A stretch of DNA of 64,000 nt from Punica granatum (Eukaryota; Streptophyta; Magnoliopsida; Myrtales; Lythraceae). The stretch spans positions 7,564,001-7,628,000 of the forward strand of contig NC_045132.1 of assembly GCF_007655135.1 (NCBI RefSeq), read 5' to 3'. Shown piece by piece: positions 22,624 through 34,638 of this stretch (its first letter is position 1; the number at the start of each line of letters is the position of its first letter). Below the pieces are notes generated by a model. The model saw only the letters and a list, made by a program, of their open reading frames with translations, searched no databases and was not told the DNA's origin. The position numbers and the translations under genes were made by a program.

Positions 22624-23450
22624 TCGAAATGCAGTCTAGACAGCGAAACCTCCCCTTTCTGATTGGACTGACTCAGGGAAAGGTCAATCTCCTCCGGAGC
22701 ATGCTTCACAACCACTCATTCGTCATAACCAAATAGTAGAATTTATATCTCAGCAATTCTTTTCTCCACTAATCACCCCTTCCCAACCAACCAGCTCGCC
22801 CGATCGATTTTGGTTGATCGGCTAATTCAAAGGGCAACATCTGGTTCGAAGTTGTCAGAACGAATCATTTTTTTTATCGAACAAAGCTTTATTAAGGGGT
22901 CTTGGTTGGCCCCCCTATTTTCAACTAAACTAGCTGGCATCGACCAGCTTTGCGATACGGACAGACAACGAAGAAGAACGCAGGCAGCGAAACACAAAAG
23001 AGAAGAGCAAAGATTCCCGATCCAGAGATTATTTTTGAAAACTAGTAATTTTGAATTTTTGTTAGTTAACTATTACCAACTACCCACTCTTACTCTCTCA
23101 ATCTCCCTCTTTCTCTCTTTCACACGACTCACTTCCCACTCCCTCGTTCTTTCTCTTCTTTTGTTTTTTTTTAATCAATAGGTCCCTTTTTCTCTCTTAA
23201 CCTTTGTAATATGGGTAAGATAATGTATATGTATTGAAAAATTTATAAAAATATTTATATTTTAAAATTCAATATAAGAAAATATAAACTCGCATAGTGT
23301 GAGGTCAGATTTTTAATAAAAATAGTTATGACAGCCCGTACATAGCACGGGTCTGCCTTGTAACTATTTATCAAAAAAACTTCAGGGTGCAAAAGCCAAT
23401 TCACAATTTCTACCGGGACAAAAGAGAGAGGATGTGGCCATCCATGGCTT
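22624..23450. other. Intergenic before the LEA gene
   Basis: No gene is visible; a 123-residue frame at 22810-23181 has no recognisable domain. A hairpin CCCGT (23335-23339) to ACGGG (23347-23351) resembles a Helitron 3' hairpin, without a clear CTRR end. Confidence 0.4.
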
Positions 23451-23458
23451 CCGGAAGA

Positions 23459-23531
23459 GCCACGTGTCGAGGACCCAGCAACGGGTAGTCCCCCCCGCTC
23501 CGACACGTGTCGCTTTGTACCGCGCCACGTA
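23459..23531 (+). promoter_or_regulatory. Cluster of ABRE/G-box elements upstream of the LEA gene
   Basis: GCCACGTGTC lies at 23459-23468, the palindrome GACACGTGTC at 23502-23511, and GCCACGTAC at 23524-23532. These ACGT-core motifs are bound by ABF/ABI5 bZIP factors in ABA- and seed-responsive promoters. They lie about 220-290 bp before the LEA start codon, which fits desiccation or seed expression. Confidence 0.7.
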
Positions 23532-23750
23532 CGGACGATCGGTCACTGAGACTCCTCAAACTGCTCCCTCTGCCCCCAGCAAAACACGACACCCACTTCT
23601 CTTCTTCCTTCCTTCCCCTCCACACACGACACAGTCAAACTCTCCCGAGATCTTCTCTTGTCGAATTTTGGGGGTAAATAAGCTCCTTCGGTCTCCTGAT
23701 AATCATCAATTTTTCTGTCGAGAAAAAGCAAAGTGGGAAACTTTCTTGAA

Positions 23751-25600
23751 ATGGGAAAGAGTGCTTCCGTTGCTGCCCTGATAGTTGTGTTGACAATGGC
23801 GGTGTGCTCAGAGGTGGGCCTGTGTTGGGAAGAAGAAGCGAAGGAGCGGATGAATCACGCGGTTGATTGGGCTCGTGACAAGTTCTCTGAGTAAGATTTT
23901 CCCTTCTTTCGTGAGGAAGTGATGCTATCGCTTGCTGGTCGTATAGTTAGAATCACTTGAGAATTTCTCCGTTTTTCCCCTTGATTAGGCTGTTTGCTGT
24001 TGAGATTGGGAAAAGATTTGAGCTTTGTTTATAATGTTGTTTAGTAAGACCTGGCATTCCGATATGATTTTACCGCTTCCTTGTCAGATGGGACAGTTAG
24101 AGGGACAAGTTCGAGGGGGTGATTATTCGGACAAAAAGGGTACTACGAAGTTTACACAGGGCGAGTTGTAGAACTAGAGGCTAGAGATGATGATACTTGA
24201 TAGTGTGAGAAAGTCGGTAGCCGTTGAGTCAGATATGATTTGGCGCGCTGCGGGAATTGCTAAACGTGTACCTGTGGGGTTAGTGGCTCTGGAGGACCCG
24301 ATGATCTCTCATGTAATGCTAGTTGTATAAGAATGTTTGAGAATGTTCTGGTCCAGCCCTTCAATGAGCTGATGAGAACAAAACGACCCGCATTCATATT
24401 AATGATATGTATGCAGCTTCAATAGCAAAATGGGCGCTGTCTATACAAAACCCAATTTCTCATACTATAGGAATTGATCTTCCCATATCAGAAAAAGGTC
24501 TTCTCCATGTTTGGCCTCTTTTAAGCCTCTTCTTGATCATATCTATTTCTGATGGATTGCCAATGTAAAGGTGTTTTTAATAATCTGGATCTCATCGAAC
24601 CTACCTTTTGTGTATAATAACATGGCCTACATTTATATAACGTGATTTTTACTGGGTTGCGGCTTCCCCTTTCTTCTTATATATCAATGGCTTAATATCT
24701 TCATTTACAGTTGAAGTTCCTTGGTAAATTATTCTTCTTTAAGCTCTATTCCATGCTCGCGATAGACGCCACAGAAAGTGCATTGGCTTGTTTTATTATT
24801 TGAAAGGCTATCTTTTGGGTCTTACAAGTGAACAAATGTTCAGGTTCTTTATTGGCGTACTCATTAGATTGAGCATGTATTTTTTTTTTAGAATTAACAA
24901 TATCTGGCCTTCTAGTTTTTCGAGGGAATGAATCTCCCCATATTAAGGACAAAACAAGTTTTGTTTCTAGCTTACATGGAAAATTAGGATGTGCATCATA
25001 CAAGTAAACTCAACTGGCTCATTTGTGGAAAATTATATGTTCCGTTCAAGGCACCGTGCCCCCTTACTTAAGAACCACTGGCTCATCCTAGAGGGGATTG
25101 AGTGAGAGAGGGGCAATCCAGTAGCTGGAGCTGCAGGGGCACAGTGCCCTTTGTGAACCATAGAAGCTTATGCTCATTTTTGTGTGTCATTAGTTGAAGA
25201 AATACTTGAAATACGTGCTTGTTGGGTCGGTTACTTTATTGATAGAGCCGTAGAGCTGAGTGCTTCAGCAAATAGCTTTAAGAAAATCATACAAAGAAAC
25301 TGCAACTAGAGAAATACATGAGATACTAAAGAAATGAGCACATATGCACAAACAAGAGTTGTCTCGCTGTGATATGATTAAACAATCAAGATAACATGTT
25401 TGTCGGATCAGTTCCTCTGGAGAAATGCCGGTGTGGGTCTCTTGTTTATGATTGAAAATGCAGGAAAATAGACAGTTATCACCTTTTTTTTTTCCTTCCC
25501 CCCCCCCCCCCCAATTTTATTCTTGTATGTTGTGGTTCAACCCGCCCACCTGTGCTAAAATAGTTTGTCGGTAAATGAAGAATAATTTAATAAAAAAATC

Positions 25601-25631
<31 letters not shown>

Positions 25632-27394
25632 AGGTTTAGTCCTTTTAAATCTATTAATCATTGCCCTTTCACTTGTTTCATTTAACAAGACCTGTAGATG
25701 TTTATTCAGATTTTGAAGTACAATATATTCTCATATGCAAGGAGAGGACATGTCCTGGCAGTAACATATGTATAGATTGTTCTACTTTTATAAATTGGCT
25801 GTATAAATATCGAACTCAGAGTCAGTGTAGTAGAAAATGGTGCAATTAGAGGAATTGCCTAAAATTAAAAAATTTTAAGTTACTGACTTCTGCATTTCTC
25901 ACACTCGCATGATGCATGTTAGATTCATCACATTGACTGGATCTCCGAGCTTTCTTCACTTTTCTGATGTGTAATCTTTAAAATCAAATAGCGTAATTAT
26001 ATTTAACACTTCAAATTGGTTCAAGATCTCTTTTTTATGGTAGTATGAGTATCAACAGGTAAGATACATTAAAATGAATATTTCTCTTGATCATGTGGCA
26101 TTAGGGGGCTTAAGATCAGACAAGACACGGCTCAAAATGTGATGGATAAGGCTGGGGATGCTGCTTCAAGAGCGACAGGGACCATCATTAACCAAGACAT
26201 GGCTCAAAACGGGATGGATGAGGCTGGGGATGCTGCTTCAAGAGCAACAGGGACCATCAACTCAGCTGCTTCTGGTACTTTATTGAGTGATTGTTCTACC
26301 TTTTACTCGCTGATTAATATAGTAGTTCTTTTACTTTCTTTTTTCTCTCTCTCTCTCCCCCCCCCCTGTCCTTCCAAATAGCTATGAGCTTCTGAGTTTT
26401 GAGGTTGAGTTTCGGTTGCAGAGGCAAGTGATTTTGGCATTATTCAATGGGGTCTTACATTCTGATTTGAATGAACTACGGTTTTATGCCTCTTTCTCCG
26501 AAAGCAAGGGGCAGATACACCAGGTCCTGATAGATTGTGACTGAAAGATACAAGTGCTGATTCTTGTCGGCCTATCAATGAAACCTGTTATTATTTAATG
26601 AGTCCTATTGGGGCTAGGTCTCGGCTGGGATTTTACCAAAATGGGCATTTTCATAGATTTTATGTTCGGTCAAGCATACTTCCTCCATGTATCTAAACGA
26701 ATTGAATTTCCCGCATTATTTGCTGCCAATATTTAGTTCAGGTTCCTACTCTAGAAGGTTGGTGTTCTCATGCATACAATGGGAGAAATCTTTTACAGGG
26801 GTTTAATCACCGCATTGTTTTTCCATCACGATCAATATGAGACCAACAACAATCAATATCTTTGATTGGATGATCGAAAAAGAAGCTTTGTATTCTCAGT
26901 GTAGGCATTTTCCCTTCTTCAACTTGTCAGACATAGATAAAGAAGTGCCATTTTATGTTCCTGGAATGCACAAATCATTTGTCGGTAAGAGTTCCTTACT
27001 ATTTTCCCTTGTTCTCTTTGTAGAGACATCGAAGTACGTTTCTGAGAAGGCTGGTGAAATGGGAAGCTCCACCTCTGAGCATGCAAAGGAAGCCATTAAA
27101 ATGGCTTCGGAGACGGCTAACAATGCCAAAGAGTCGATGCAGGACATCACAGGATATGGCAAGGATGAGAAATCTGCCAATGCTGATTCCGCCACCATGA
27201 TGGGAAACTGGAAGTCAAATGAGATAGAAGAAGCCTATGAGGAAGCTCTTAAAAGGGTTGGGCAATCGTATGGAGCGGCAAAGGAGACTGTGTCTGACCG
27301 GGCCAAGTCCACTTACGAGGCTGCGAAGGAGGCTGCTTCGGAGGCGACAGGAAAACTGGGGTCGGAGATGAGGAAGGAAACTGCTGAGCTTTGA
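23751..27394 (+). CDS. Secretory-pathway LEA_4-type late embryogenesis abundant protein, three exons
   Basis: My model is exon 1 23751-23890 (donor GTAAGA), exon 2 26105-26274 (acceptor ATTAG, donor GTACTT) and exon 3 27024-27394 (acceptor TTTGTAG, stop TGA 27392-27394). All phases agree and total 226 residues. The first 25 residues look like a signal peptide: hydrophobic SVAALIVVLTMAVC ending near VGLC. Next comes EEEAKERMNHAVDWARDKFS, typical of the start of secreted or endomembrane LEA_4 proteins. The rest is hydrophilic and Ala/Lys/Glu/Asp-rich with 11-mer-like helices. Exon 2 holds two near-identical units (MDKAGDAASRATGTI and MDEAGDAASRATGTI). Exon 3 has AKEAIKMASETANNAKESM and TYEAAKEAASEATGKLGSEM. 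LEA proteins protect membranes and proteins during drying. The first intron is 2.2 kb. A small unseen exon between 26275 and 27023 cannot be excluded. Confidence 0.85.
25498..25635. repeat. Poly-C tract and (GATA)n/(GA)n in LEA intron 1
   Basis: A run of about 15 C lies at about 25498-25512. TAGATAGATAGATAGAGAGA continues as GA repeats at about 25601-25629. Both are simple-sequence repeats inside the first intron. Confidence 0.85.
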
Positions 27395-28771
27395 GGGCTT
27401 CATCAGGGACCTGTAAGTTTTATGTTAGTACTGGCCTGTTTGGGCTACGAGTCTTCTTTGTAGTTGTTATGTTGTACTCGAATCTGTATTCCTCTAGCAT
27501 ATATAGCTTATAGCTCTAGAGAAGAAGGAGAATGATTCCTGGCTTAATAATACAATGTAGAGAATAATCTACAGCCTTTATGAATAGAAATGCTTCCTTG
27601 GCATACGCGTTGGTGCAAGGTAGATGAAACACTTATCTAGGAACAATACTTTTCCAAATTGTCACGGGTTTGAACTTGCCGGCTATAACCTTCCTCGTGA
27701 TCATAAAATATAGATACGTATTGACATTGGTAAAGACTATTGTTTTGGAAACCTGACATTGGAAGAAAGAGATGGATTGACTTGCCTTTATGGTTCTTAT
27801 AGGCTGACTGGCTGATAAACACATCAAAGAACTAGATCATAGGTATGTATGTACCCACTGACTGATAGAATGTAGCCGATCGGTTAGAGAAAGTTATTAG
27901 ATAGCATCAATTATCTGCAATACGGTGGAAATTAATATCGTGGGACCAGTAAAACGAGCTTGATAAACAGGCATGATGGTAATGGTACATGGGTTTGGAG
28001 ATATGCCTTGTTTAAATGGAAACTTTATTATTAGTTCAGGATTTGGTCTCGAAATGGTAAAAACGTAATATTTTTTTATTCAGGACGACATATCGAGATA
28101 TGGGGTCAGTCTACGAATACAGTCAAAATTTTAGGGTTTTTTTATTTTTATTTTTTTAGATAAGTAAAACGTGAGGAACTTAGTTCTTAGAGGGTCTTCA
28201 ATTTAGTGTAGCAGGATGAGCATCGGCCTTTCACAGAGGAATTTCTGATAGGTCCCTTTGCATACGGATATTGCTTTTCATCTGTTAACTCACATCGGGG
28301 TGTATCACGATAATTAGTGTTTGGAGACGATGGAAACTCAGAAAATATTGGTGTCAACATTTTATATATGCAGACGATAATGTTTCATGGTCAAATAGGC
28401 TTTGTAAGGTGCAATATATCGCGTTTTTCTTTGTCAGACTGCCGTGTTCTTTTTTTCTTTTGGTTAAAGCAGAATGAGGAAATCTGGTGAACTTCTCAGT
28501 CTTGTGGGTCTTCACTCATGCATTAATTCTGCCAAGTCCATCTTTATAGTAAAAGAACTGTTAAAACTGCTCTGGCAGTGTATAATCGATGTGGGATTCT
28601 TGACATGGACGCCGTAAACGAAGAAACACCAACATAGCTATTATAATGTACGAAACTGAGACCGGGGGGGGGGGGGGGGAGGGAATGAAAAGATTTGCCA
28701 ATCTCAACTCCATTTGATGTTCATCATGGCAATGGAACATGAGACACTAAAGAATTGAACTCATAAGTAGC
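27395..28771. other. Intergenic between LEA and ZF-HD genes
   Basis: The LEA 3' UTR probably ends near AATAATACAATG (about 27546). The rest is AT-rich, without a recognised gene. A G17-18 run lies at about 28663-28680, about 90 bp past the stop codon of the minus-strand ZF-HD gene. Confidence 0.5.
28663..28680 (+). repeat. Poly-G tract downstream of ZF-HD gene
   Basis: About 17 or more consecutive G on the plus strand (C on the sense strand of the gene). Length in such runs is unreliable in sequencing. It could form a G-quadruplex. Confidence 0.85.
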
Positions 28772-29497
28772 TTACAATTCCTGTTGCTCCTTTTTCTTCC
28801 TTTTCAGCTTGTTATTGTGCATCCAAACCTTGAACACTTGCCTCTTCACGCCGACCTTTGCGCAAAACTGCATTATCTCTTGCTCGTCCTCCTTCTGGAT
28901 CTTCCACCCGATCTTCTCCGCAAACTCCGCCATTGCCTCCTTCTGCTCGGTCTTGAACTTGGTCCGGAACCGCTTCTTGTGGGCCTCAGAGGGCAAACCT
29001 TGATATCCACCATCGGACCGGAACATCAGATCCCTATCTTCGCTCGACGACTCCGCCCCGCCACCAAAAGTCATCATCACCGGGGGGTGTGCCGAGGAAG
29101 GTGAAAACATCCGATCGATAGCAGCCTTGTGGGCGGGGTCAAGATGGCGGATCCCAACCCCAACCGGCTCCTTCCTGTGGAAGTTCCGGTGGCAGCCACA
29201 GGCGGCGCACTTGAAGAAGTCAGGCCCGCAATCCTCCTCCCCGCTGGGCATGAACTCACCGCACCCGTCCGTCACATGACCGCCCATCTTGGCTGCGTGG
29301 TTCTTGAGGCATTCTCTGTATCGAATCGAACCCGTCCGCGGCGTCCGGGGGGAAGCCCCCGAGGGGACTGGATCTAGGGTTTGATGATCATGTGATTGCT
29401 GCTGCTCCTGCTGCTGGTTGTGGTACTGATTAGTAGTAGTACTGTTGTAGGGGTGGATCAGGTGATCTAGGGGTTGTTTTAGTTGTCGTCTTTCCAT
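28772..29497 (-). CDS. Zinc-finger homeodomain (ZF-HD/ZHD) transcription factor
   Basis: A single-exon gene of 241 residues, as is usual for plant ZF-HD genes. The start ATG is at 29495-29497. A Gln/His-rich N-terminus (residues 20-40) precedes the ZF-HD dimerisation zinc finger at about 59-110: RYRECLKNHAAKMGGHVTDG, then CGEFMPSGEEDC, FFKCAACGCHRNFHRKE. A Ser/Gly-rich linker follows. The homeodomain lies at about 173-235, with KKRFRTKFKTEQKEAM, helix 2 EDEQEIMQFCAKVGV and recognition helix RQVFKVWMHNNKLKRKKKE (W225, N228, N229). All cysteines and histidines of the finger appear present. It is expected to be nuclear, to dimerise through the finger and to bind ATTA-containing sites. I cannot assign the ZHD number. 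An intact, ordinary member. Confidence 0.97.
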   Translation of the reverse strand: MERRQLKQPLDHLIHPYNSTTTNQYHNQQQEQQQSHDHQTLDPVPSGASPRTPRTGSIRYRECLKNHAAKMGGHVTDGCGEFMPSGEEDCGPDFFKCAACGCHRNFHRKEPVGVGIRHLDPAHKAAIDRMFSPSSAHPPVMMTFGGGAESSSEDRDLMFRSDGGYQGLPSEAHKKRFRTKFKTEQKEAMAEFAEKIGWKIQKEDEQEIMQFCAKVGVKRQVFKVWMHNNKLKRKKKEQQEL

Positions 29498-29764
29498 GCT
29501 GAACCTTAAAACAATAATTATGCTCTAATCATCATTGATTATTATCTCCCTAGGGTTTAGCTACCTCCAAAAGCAACTCAAATCTGCTCAGCTAAATCTT
29601 ACCAACTTGGTGATGGAGACACATGGACAGGAGAGTACTTGCCCTTAGACCTGGCTACTGCTCTACTTACTCACCTGCTGGTCAAGAACTGAGAGAGGTG
29701 AAGGCTGATTCAGAAGTTCCATGAAAGTCTCAAGGTTGATGAAGGAGCTTAGAGCACATAAGGG

Positions 29765-29797
<33 letters not shown>

Positions 29798-31164
29798 GGG
29801 GGGAATGGGGGGAACAGGTGGGTGGGTTCGGAGTCAGGAGGGAGGAGATGATGTTAATGGATGAATGGAAGGGTCGTTTCCTCAGAACAGCAGACAGCTT
29901 CTCTCCTTTCCTCTTGGGCATGTCCTTATCTCTCTCTCCTCGGATCCTCCAGGCTGGTCCACACCCAATACCGACCGACTTTAATTAGATTTCTGGGGTT
30001 AGTGATCATGGGGATGAGCTGAGCTCAAGCTCTCTTAAGCAAGGGGTTAGTTTGGGCTGAACCCTAATGATCATCACAATATATATAATCAAGTTTAATG
30101 GGGAGACGGTGATGATATATAGAAAATGGTGTTATCTTTTTGGAGGTGTTTTGTTGTCTTGTGGTGTGGGACTTTAAAGTCGGAGGAGTGCTGGTCCACA
30201 GAAACATCACTTCTCACTTTAAAGTGCACATTATATAGATTCCCTCTCTCTCTCTCTCTCTCTAATATAGACAGAAAAAGTGTAGTTTATAAATGCTTAT
30301 ATTTATAATTTTTAATTATATATCTGCGCAATCAAATATATGATTACATTCAATTAAAAAAAAAGTAAGAAGAAAGAAGAATGATTGCTTGGCTGTACTG
30401 GAAATTTCATGAGTTTAGACTGATAGGTCGAACTATCCAATTTTCTTCTAAATTCAAGAGTTTCTTTACATTATTTCGGTGAAACCTGATTCGGGTGAAC
30501 TGTATTGAGTGGGACAAAAAATTTCAATGCTCAATTTCATGACTTGGGTTTTGTTAGTATGAACACGAGTAAACATATATGTATATAGTGTACGAAAGCA
30601 ACAAAAACAATAGTATTGTGAGTTCGATTAAATGGCATCAAGACGCTCCCTTGCTGAAAATTTTTATTTATTTATTGTTTTTAAAAGGTATTTTTGTTAT
30701 AGTCACCTGATAAAGGGATTTTTTTTTCAATTTTTAGATGAAATTTTATTAGTTACATAATGTTTAACGAATTAGACCCTTTTTAATTTGAGTTTGAATC
30801 TTTGTAAATTCCCTAATATTGGATACTAATTGATATACTGAAAATTTATGGATTTTTTAATTTTGATCGCTAAATAAAATTTTTCTCAGTTTTTTAAAGT
30901 GTTATAATCATTTTTAATGAATATTTTTGAATATTTTCTACATTAAAATTTTGAAAATTAGAATGTTCTTCTAATTCAATATCAGTACTATTTGCCCCAC
31001 TTGAAATTTAAAATGTTAAAGAAAGTTAACAAAAAATTTACCTAATTTCATAAAACTACGCCAAATTTTCCAAATATCACAAATAAGTGCAATGCAAAAT
31101 CAAATTTTGACCTCCCTTTAGTCTCTCCCTTTACATGAATAAAAAGAGTAAAGATCGGGTCAAT
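29498..31164. other. ZF-HD promoter region and AT-rich spacer
   Basis: Beside the GA/G tract there is a (CT)11 run at about 30242-30263. I saw no second gene. From about 30300 the sequence is AT-rich, with poly-T and no recognisable element. Confidence 0.45.
29764..29804. repeat. (GA)n followed by poly-G, upstream of ZF-HD
   Basis: About 12 GA units pass into a G-run of about 17, at 267-307 bp upstream of the ZF-HD ATG. On the gene's sense strand this is poly-C then (CT)n. Such CT repeats are common in plant 5' UTRs and core promoters. Confidence 0.9.
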
Positions 31165-31710
31165 TACTTTAAGTATTCCTCGATTATCTCTTGAAACTTT
31201 ACTTATTATTTTATTTTGTTAATTATTTTTCATTACAATGGAGTCTAATGGATTAGAGCAATAGATTACAAATTCTAACAACTAAGAAATGGTGCGAGTC
31301 GTCCTACCACGAGTATATATTGAATCTAAAATCTTTTAGTTATCAGTTAAAAATGTGCCTCATTTTCTTTAATAAATATTATTTTATCTGTTGCAGTATT
31401 CTTTTCAACATAGGAAGAAAAACATCATAAAATGTTGTGAACTCTTCCTTTTTTTTTTTAATTCACCAGTCCACATATTATGCTTCCCTTATGTTTTGTG
31501 ATCACACCTTTGAACTAAACTTTGTGTCCGCTTTGAAGGTTTATACTTCTCTCTTCTTCTTCTTCTTCTTTTTCCCCTTTTGCTGAATAAGTTTTTACTT
31601 CTCTTATAAAGTTAGATTAAATGGTAAAATATTCTTGAGTTCTTTCTCCATTCACCTATCAATATATACAAATCTTAAAAGGATTTTCTTCAACAAATGT
31701 GAAGAAATAT
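31165..31710. repeat. Direct repeat, copy 1 (about 550 bp)
   Basis: It matches 33862-34425 in the same orientation with many indels. Shared phrases include AATCTAAAATCTTTTAGTT, TTTGTGTCCGCT, AAGTTTTTACTTCTCTTATA and GGATTTTCTTCAACAAA. No TG..CA ends or coding sequence were found, so the repeat class is unknown. It includes a (CTT)n run at about 31551-31573. Confidence 0.8.
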
Positions 31711-31824
31711 TTCATTAAGGAAATTATTAAGGATTTTCTCTTACAAAAGATTTTCTTTAACGGAGCTATCTCGCGTTACCACGCCATCAATTTACCCTAT
31801 GGAAATTATTATTTTAAATTTTAT

Positions 31825-32260
31825 AATTAATTATGTAATAATAGAATATATAAATTATATTTGTATAGCTCAATGGAATATATATAAGTGAAGAAATTAT
31901 TCAGTAAAATATATATACATTGTATATACGTTGGCCAATATATAGATTATTTACAACGGAATAGATTCCAATAAGATCATCACAATAATTTACTACTATC
32001 TTTCCTTAAGGAAATTATTATAATCTTATAAAGAAGGAAATATTCTGATATAGATCGTTTTAAGGTTGATTAATTAATTATGTAGTAATAGAATATTTAA
32101 ATTATATGTGTATAGCTCAATGAAATATCTACAAGAAAAGAAATTATGCAATAGAATATACTGTATATATAGTGGTCAATATAGATTATTTATAACGGAA
32201 TATAGTCCAATAAGTTCATTATAATAATTCACCATCGTTTCCATTAAATGAAACTATATA
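31825..32260 (+). repeat. Two tandem copies of a 247-bp unit
   Basis: AATTAATTATGTA(A/G)TAATAG starts at 31825 and 32072. Both are followed by TTGTATAGCTCAAT-like, GAAGAAATTAT-like and CCAATAAG phrases in the same order. The copies are diverged by small indels. Confidence 0.8.
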
Positions 32261-32569
32261 TAGATTACATAAATATACGTACATATATTATATGTCATTA
32301 AGAAAAAGATGACAGATGCAAATATATATACATATGTTAACGTCTTCCTTATTTAATTCAACGTGTGTATATATATCGCACGGAAAATCAACCAAAAGCA
32401 TATAATATCATATGCATATATATATATATATATATTCTAATTATTTATATATTATTGTGGTATTTTAAATATCATATTTTCTTTTTATTAAATTTAGATA
32501 TCTCACTCTTTAGTTTATTATAAATATATGTTTTACACAGTCGAGTTCTTTGGCAAGTAACAAACATTA

Positions 32570-32945
32570 GTTTCTCGAATAAAGGTTGTTTCTCCTCTCT
32601 CTATTTTTTTTTCTTTAATGAGTTGTCACATGCATACTTTCTCTACTATGATAGAAGCTCCTTAATTCCCAATCCAAATTCAAGTGCTAAGGGACTTGAT
32701 GGACCCTATACATTCTATAAAACGGGTAGATTCTCCAATGAATGTTGTTTTTCCTTTTCTTTTGTGATAAATTGTCACATGCGCATTTTCTCCACCATGT
32801 TAGACAAGAACAAATAGTAGGTTATCAAATGAAGGTTGTTTTCTCACATGCGAATTTTTTTCACAGTGTTCGAAACTCCCTAGGTTGTGCCACAGATTCA
32901 AGTGGTGAGGAATTTAATTGACCTTGTAAATACTACCCTACAATG
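32570..32945 (+). repeat. Three degenerate tandem copies
   Basis: Units with AATGAAGGTTGTTT-like starts, TGTCACATGC and TTTTCTCCAC occur at about 32575, 32735 and 32828. The longer units also contain AGCTCCTTA or AACTCCCTAG and CAAATTCAAGTG or AGATTCAAGTGG. Confidence 0.65.
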
Positions 32946-33861
32946 ATATGACGTCTTACCTACATACGAATAATTCATACAAGAGAGGATCAAATCTTTT
33001 ATATATATATATATATATATATTCTAAGGAGCTTTGGTCAATAACTTAAATTTTCATTAGGTTTCTGTTACGATATTCATAACTATATCACATGGAGAAA
33101 ATATAGTATGAACACTTAGATATTAATTTTTTTTTTATTATTTCATGCAAAATATTTTTTATAGAATTATTGCATTTTTTATTTGTTAAGAATACAAAAA
33201 TTTTTTATTTTAATAATTAACTCTTTCACAAATAATTTTCTCATTATAATGAGATATTATGTGAATTTATTAAAATATTGATGTTTGATATTTTTAATTG
33301 ATAATTATTTTGTCTTACGGGATATTGTATAGTTTTGGGAAATTTTATTTTGGGTTAGACATCATATTCTGATAATCGAGATTTGATACTTATGAAGTTA
33401 AAGATATATAATAATGAATATATACTATCCATTAAATATTGAATACAAATTGATATTATTTCTTATGATATTATTTTTTATAATATATGATAATTATTAT
33501 CTATGTATCCAATTGCAAGTTATAAAGCATTATGAATCGTTCTTATTTTCCTAAGGTAATTTCTTAAAATTTGTTTTTCCTTTCTTTTTCCAATTCAAAT
33601 ATATACTTTCTAATTGTTTTGCTTTTCTAAAATAATTTTAGATTATGTGATTCCAACTCGGAACCATACAAGGTCGTGGAGAGCAATCAACCTATATTAA
33701 ACTTATTTATTGTCGTTTTGGCTGAATAAAAATCCAACACAAACTACATTATGACAATGCAACATATGATTTTTATCAATATAATATTATAATATGATTA
33801 TTTTAATTTAAAAATTAAAAACATTTCACACGTAACGCGAGTTTTCATCTAATTATTACAA

Positions 33862-34425
33862 ATATCCCTTAATTATCTCTTGAAGCTTTACCTATTATTT
33901 GATCTTTTTTATTTTTTTTCAATGGAGGCTAATGTAGGCTAAAACAGTCAAAGATAAATTTTAATAACTAATAAATGATACGGACAGTACTACTACGAGT
34001 ACATATTAAATCTAAAATCTTTTAGTTGCAAGTCGGAAGAGTGTCCTACTCTCTTTAGTACCTATTATTTTAATGCTTGCATTATTCTCTTCCGCGCTCG
34101 CTTTTACTAGTAGAGTAAGAAAAACATTACAAAATCTTGTGAACTCTTCCTTTTAAAAAAAAAAAAATTTCATCGGTCCATATATTATATATGCTTCCCT
34201 TAAGTTTTCTTTTCACACCTTTAACTAAGCTTTGTGTCCGCTGTCAAGGTTCATATTTCTCTTTCCTTTCTTTTTTTTTTTCTTTTGCTGGATAAGTTTT
34301 TACTTCTCTTATAAAGTTAGATTAAATTGTAAATTATACTTGAGTTCTTTCTCCATTTACCTATCAATATATATACAATTGTCAGAAGGATTTTCTTCAA
34401 CAAACGTGGATAAATATTTCTGAGT
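33862..34425. repeat. Direct repeat, copy 2 (about 560 bp)
   Basis: Counterpart of 31165-31710. Similarity begins at ATTATCTCTTGAA and ends near ATAAATATTTCT. It starts right after the Helitron-like CTAA at 33852. Confidence 0.8.
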
Positions 34426-34638
34426 TATTAACAAATTTATAGATGAACAATTGGTTAATTGCTTATTTAAAACATATATATTTGATGATAAGATGTACAC
34501 AAGAACTCCGGATAAGAAATCTTGAAAGCAATGTTAAGATATCTTACTTATCTTTTTATTTCACCAGTACATTGAAATATTTAATTATTTTGTTTCTTGT
34601 TATTTTTATGTGCTAATTTGGAAGTATATAGAATTTAA

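Larger units (their letters stand above)
31711..33861. other. AT-rich spacer between direct repeats
   Basis: Apart from the two tandem repeats already listed, this is very AT-rich, with (TA)n at about 33001-33020 and 32419-32435. At 33829-33852 an ACACGTAACGCGAGTT segment ends in CTAA followed by T, resembling a decayed Helitron 3' end. No gene was seen. Confidence 0.45.

Noticed and set aside
22810..23181. 123-residue plus-strand frame
   Set aside because: No domain, no start context and a low-complexity hydrophobic/Ser-rich tail from CT-rich DNA; taken as chance.
28784..29377. Plus-strand frames over the ZF-HD gene
   Set aside because: They are antisense shadows of the coding exon.
31165..34425. 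LTR retrotransposon between the two 550-bp direct repeats
   Set aside because: No TG..CA ends, primer-binding site, polypurine tract or coding domain.
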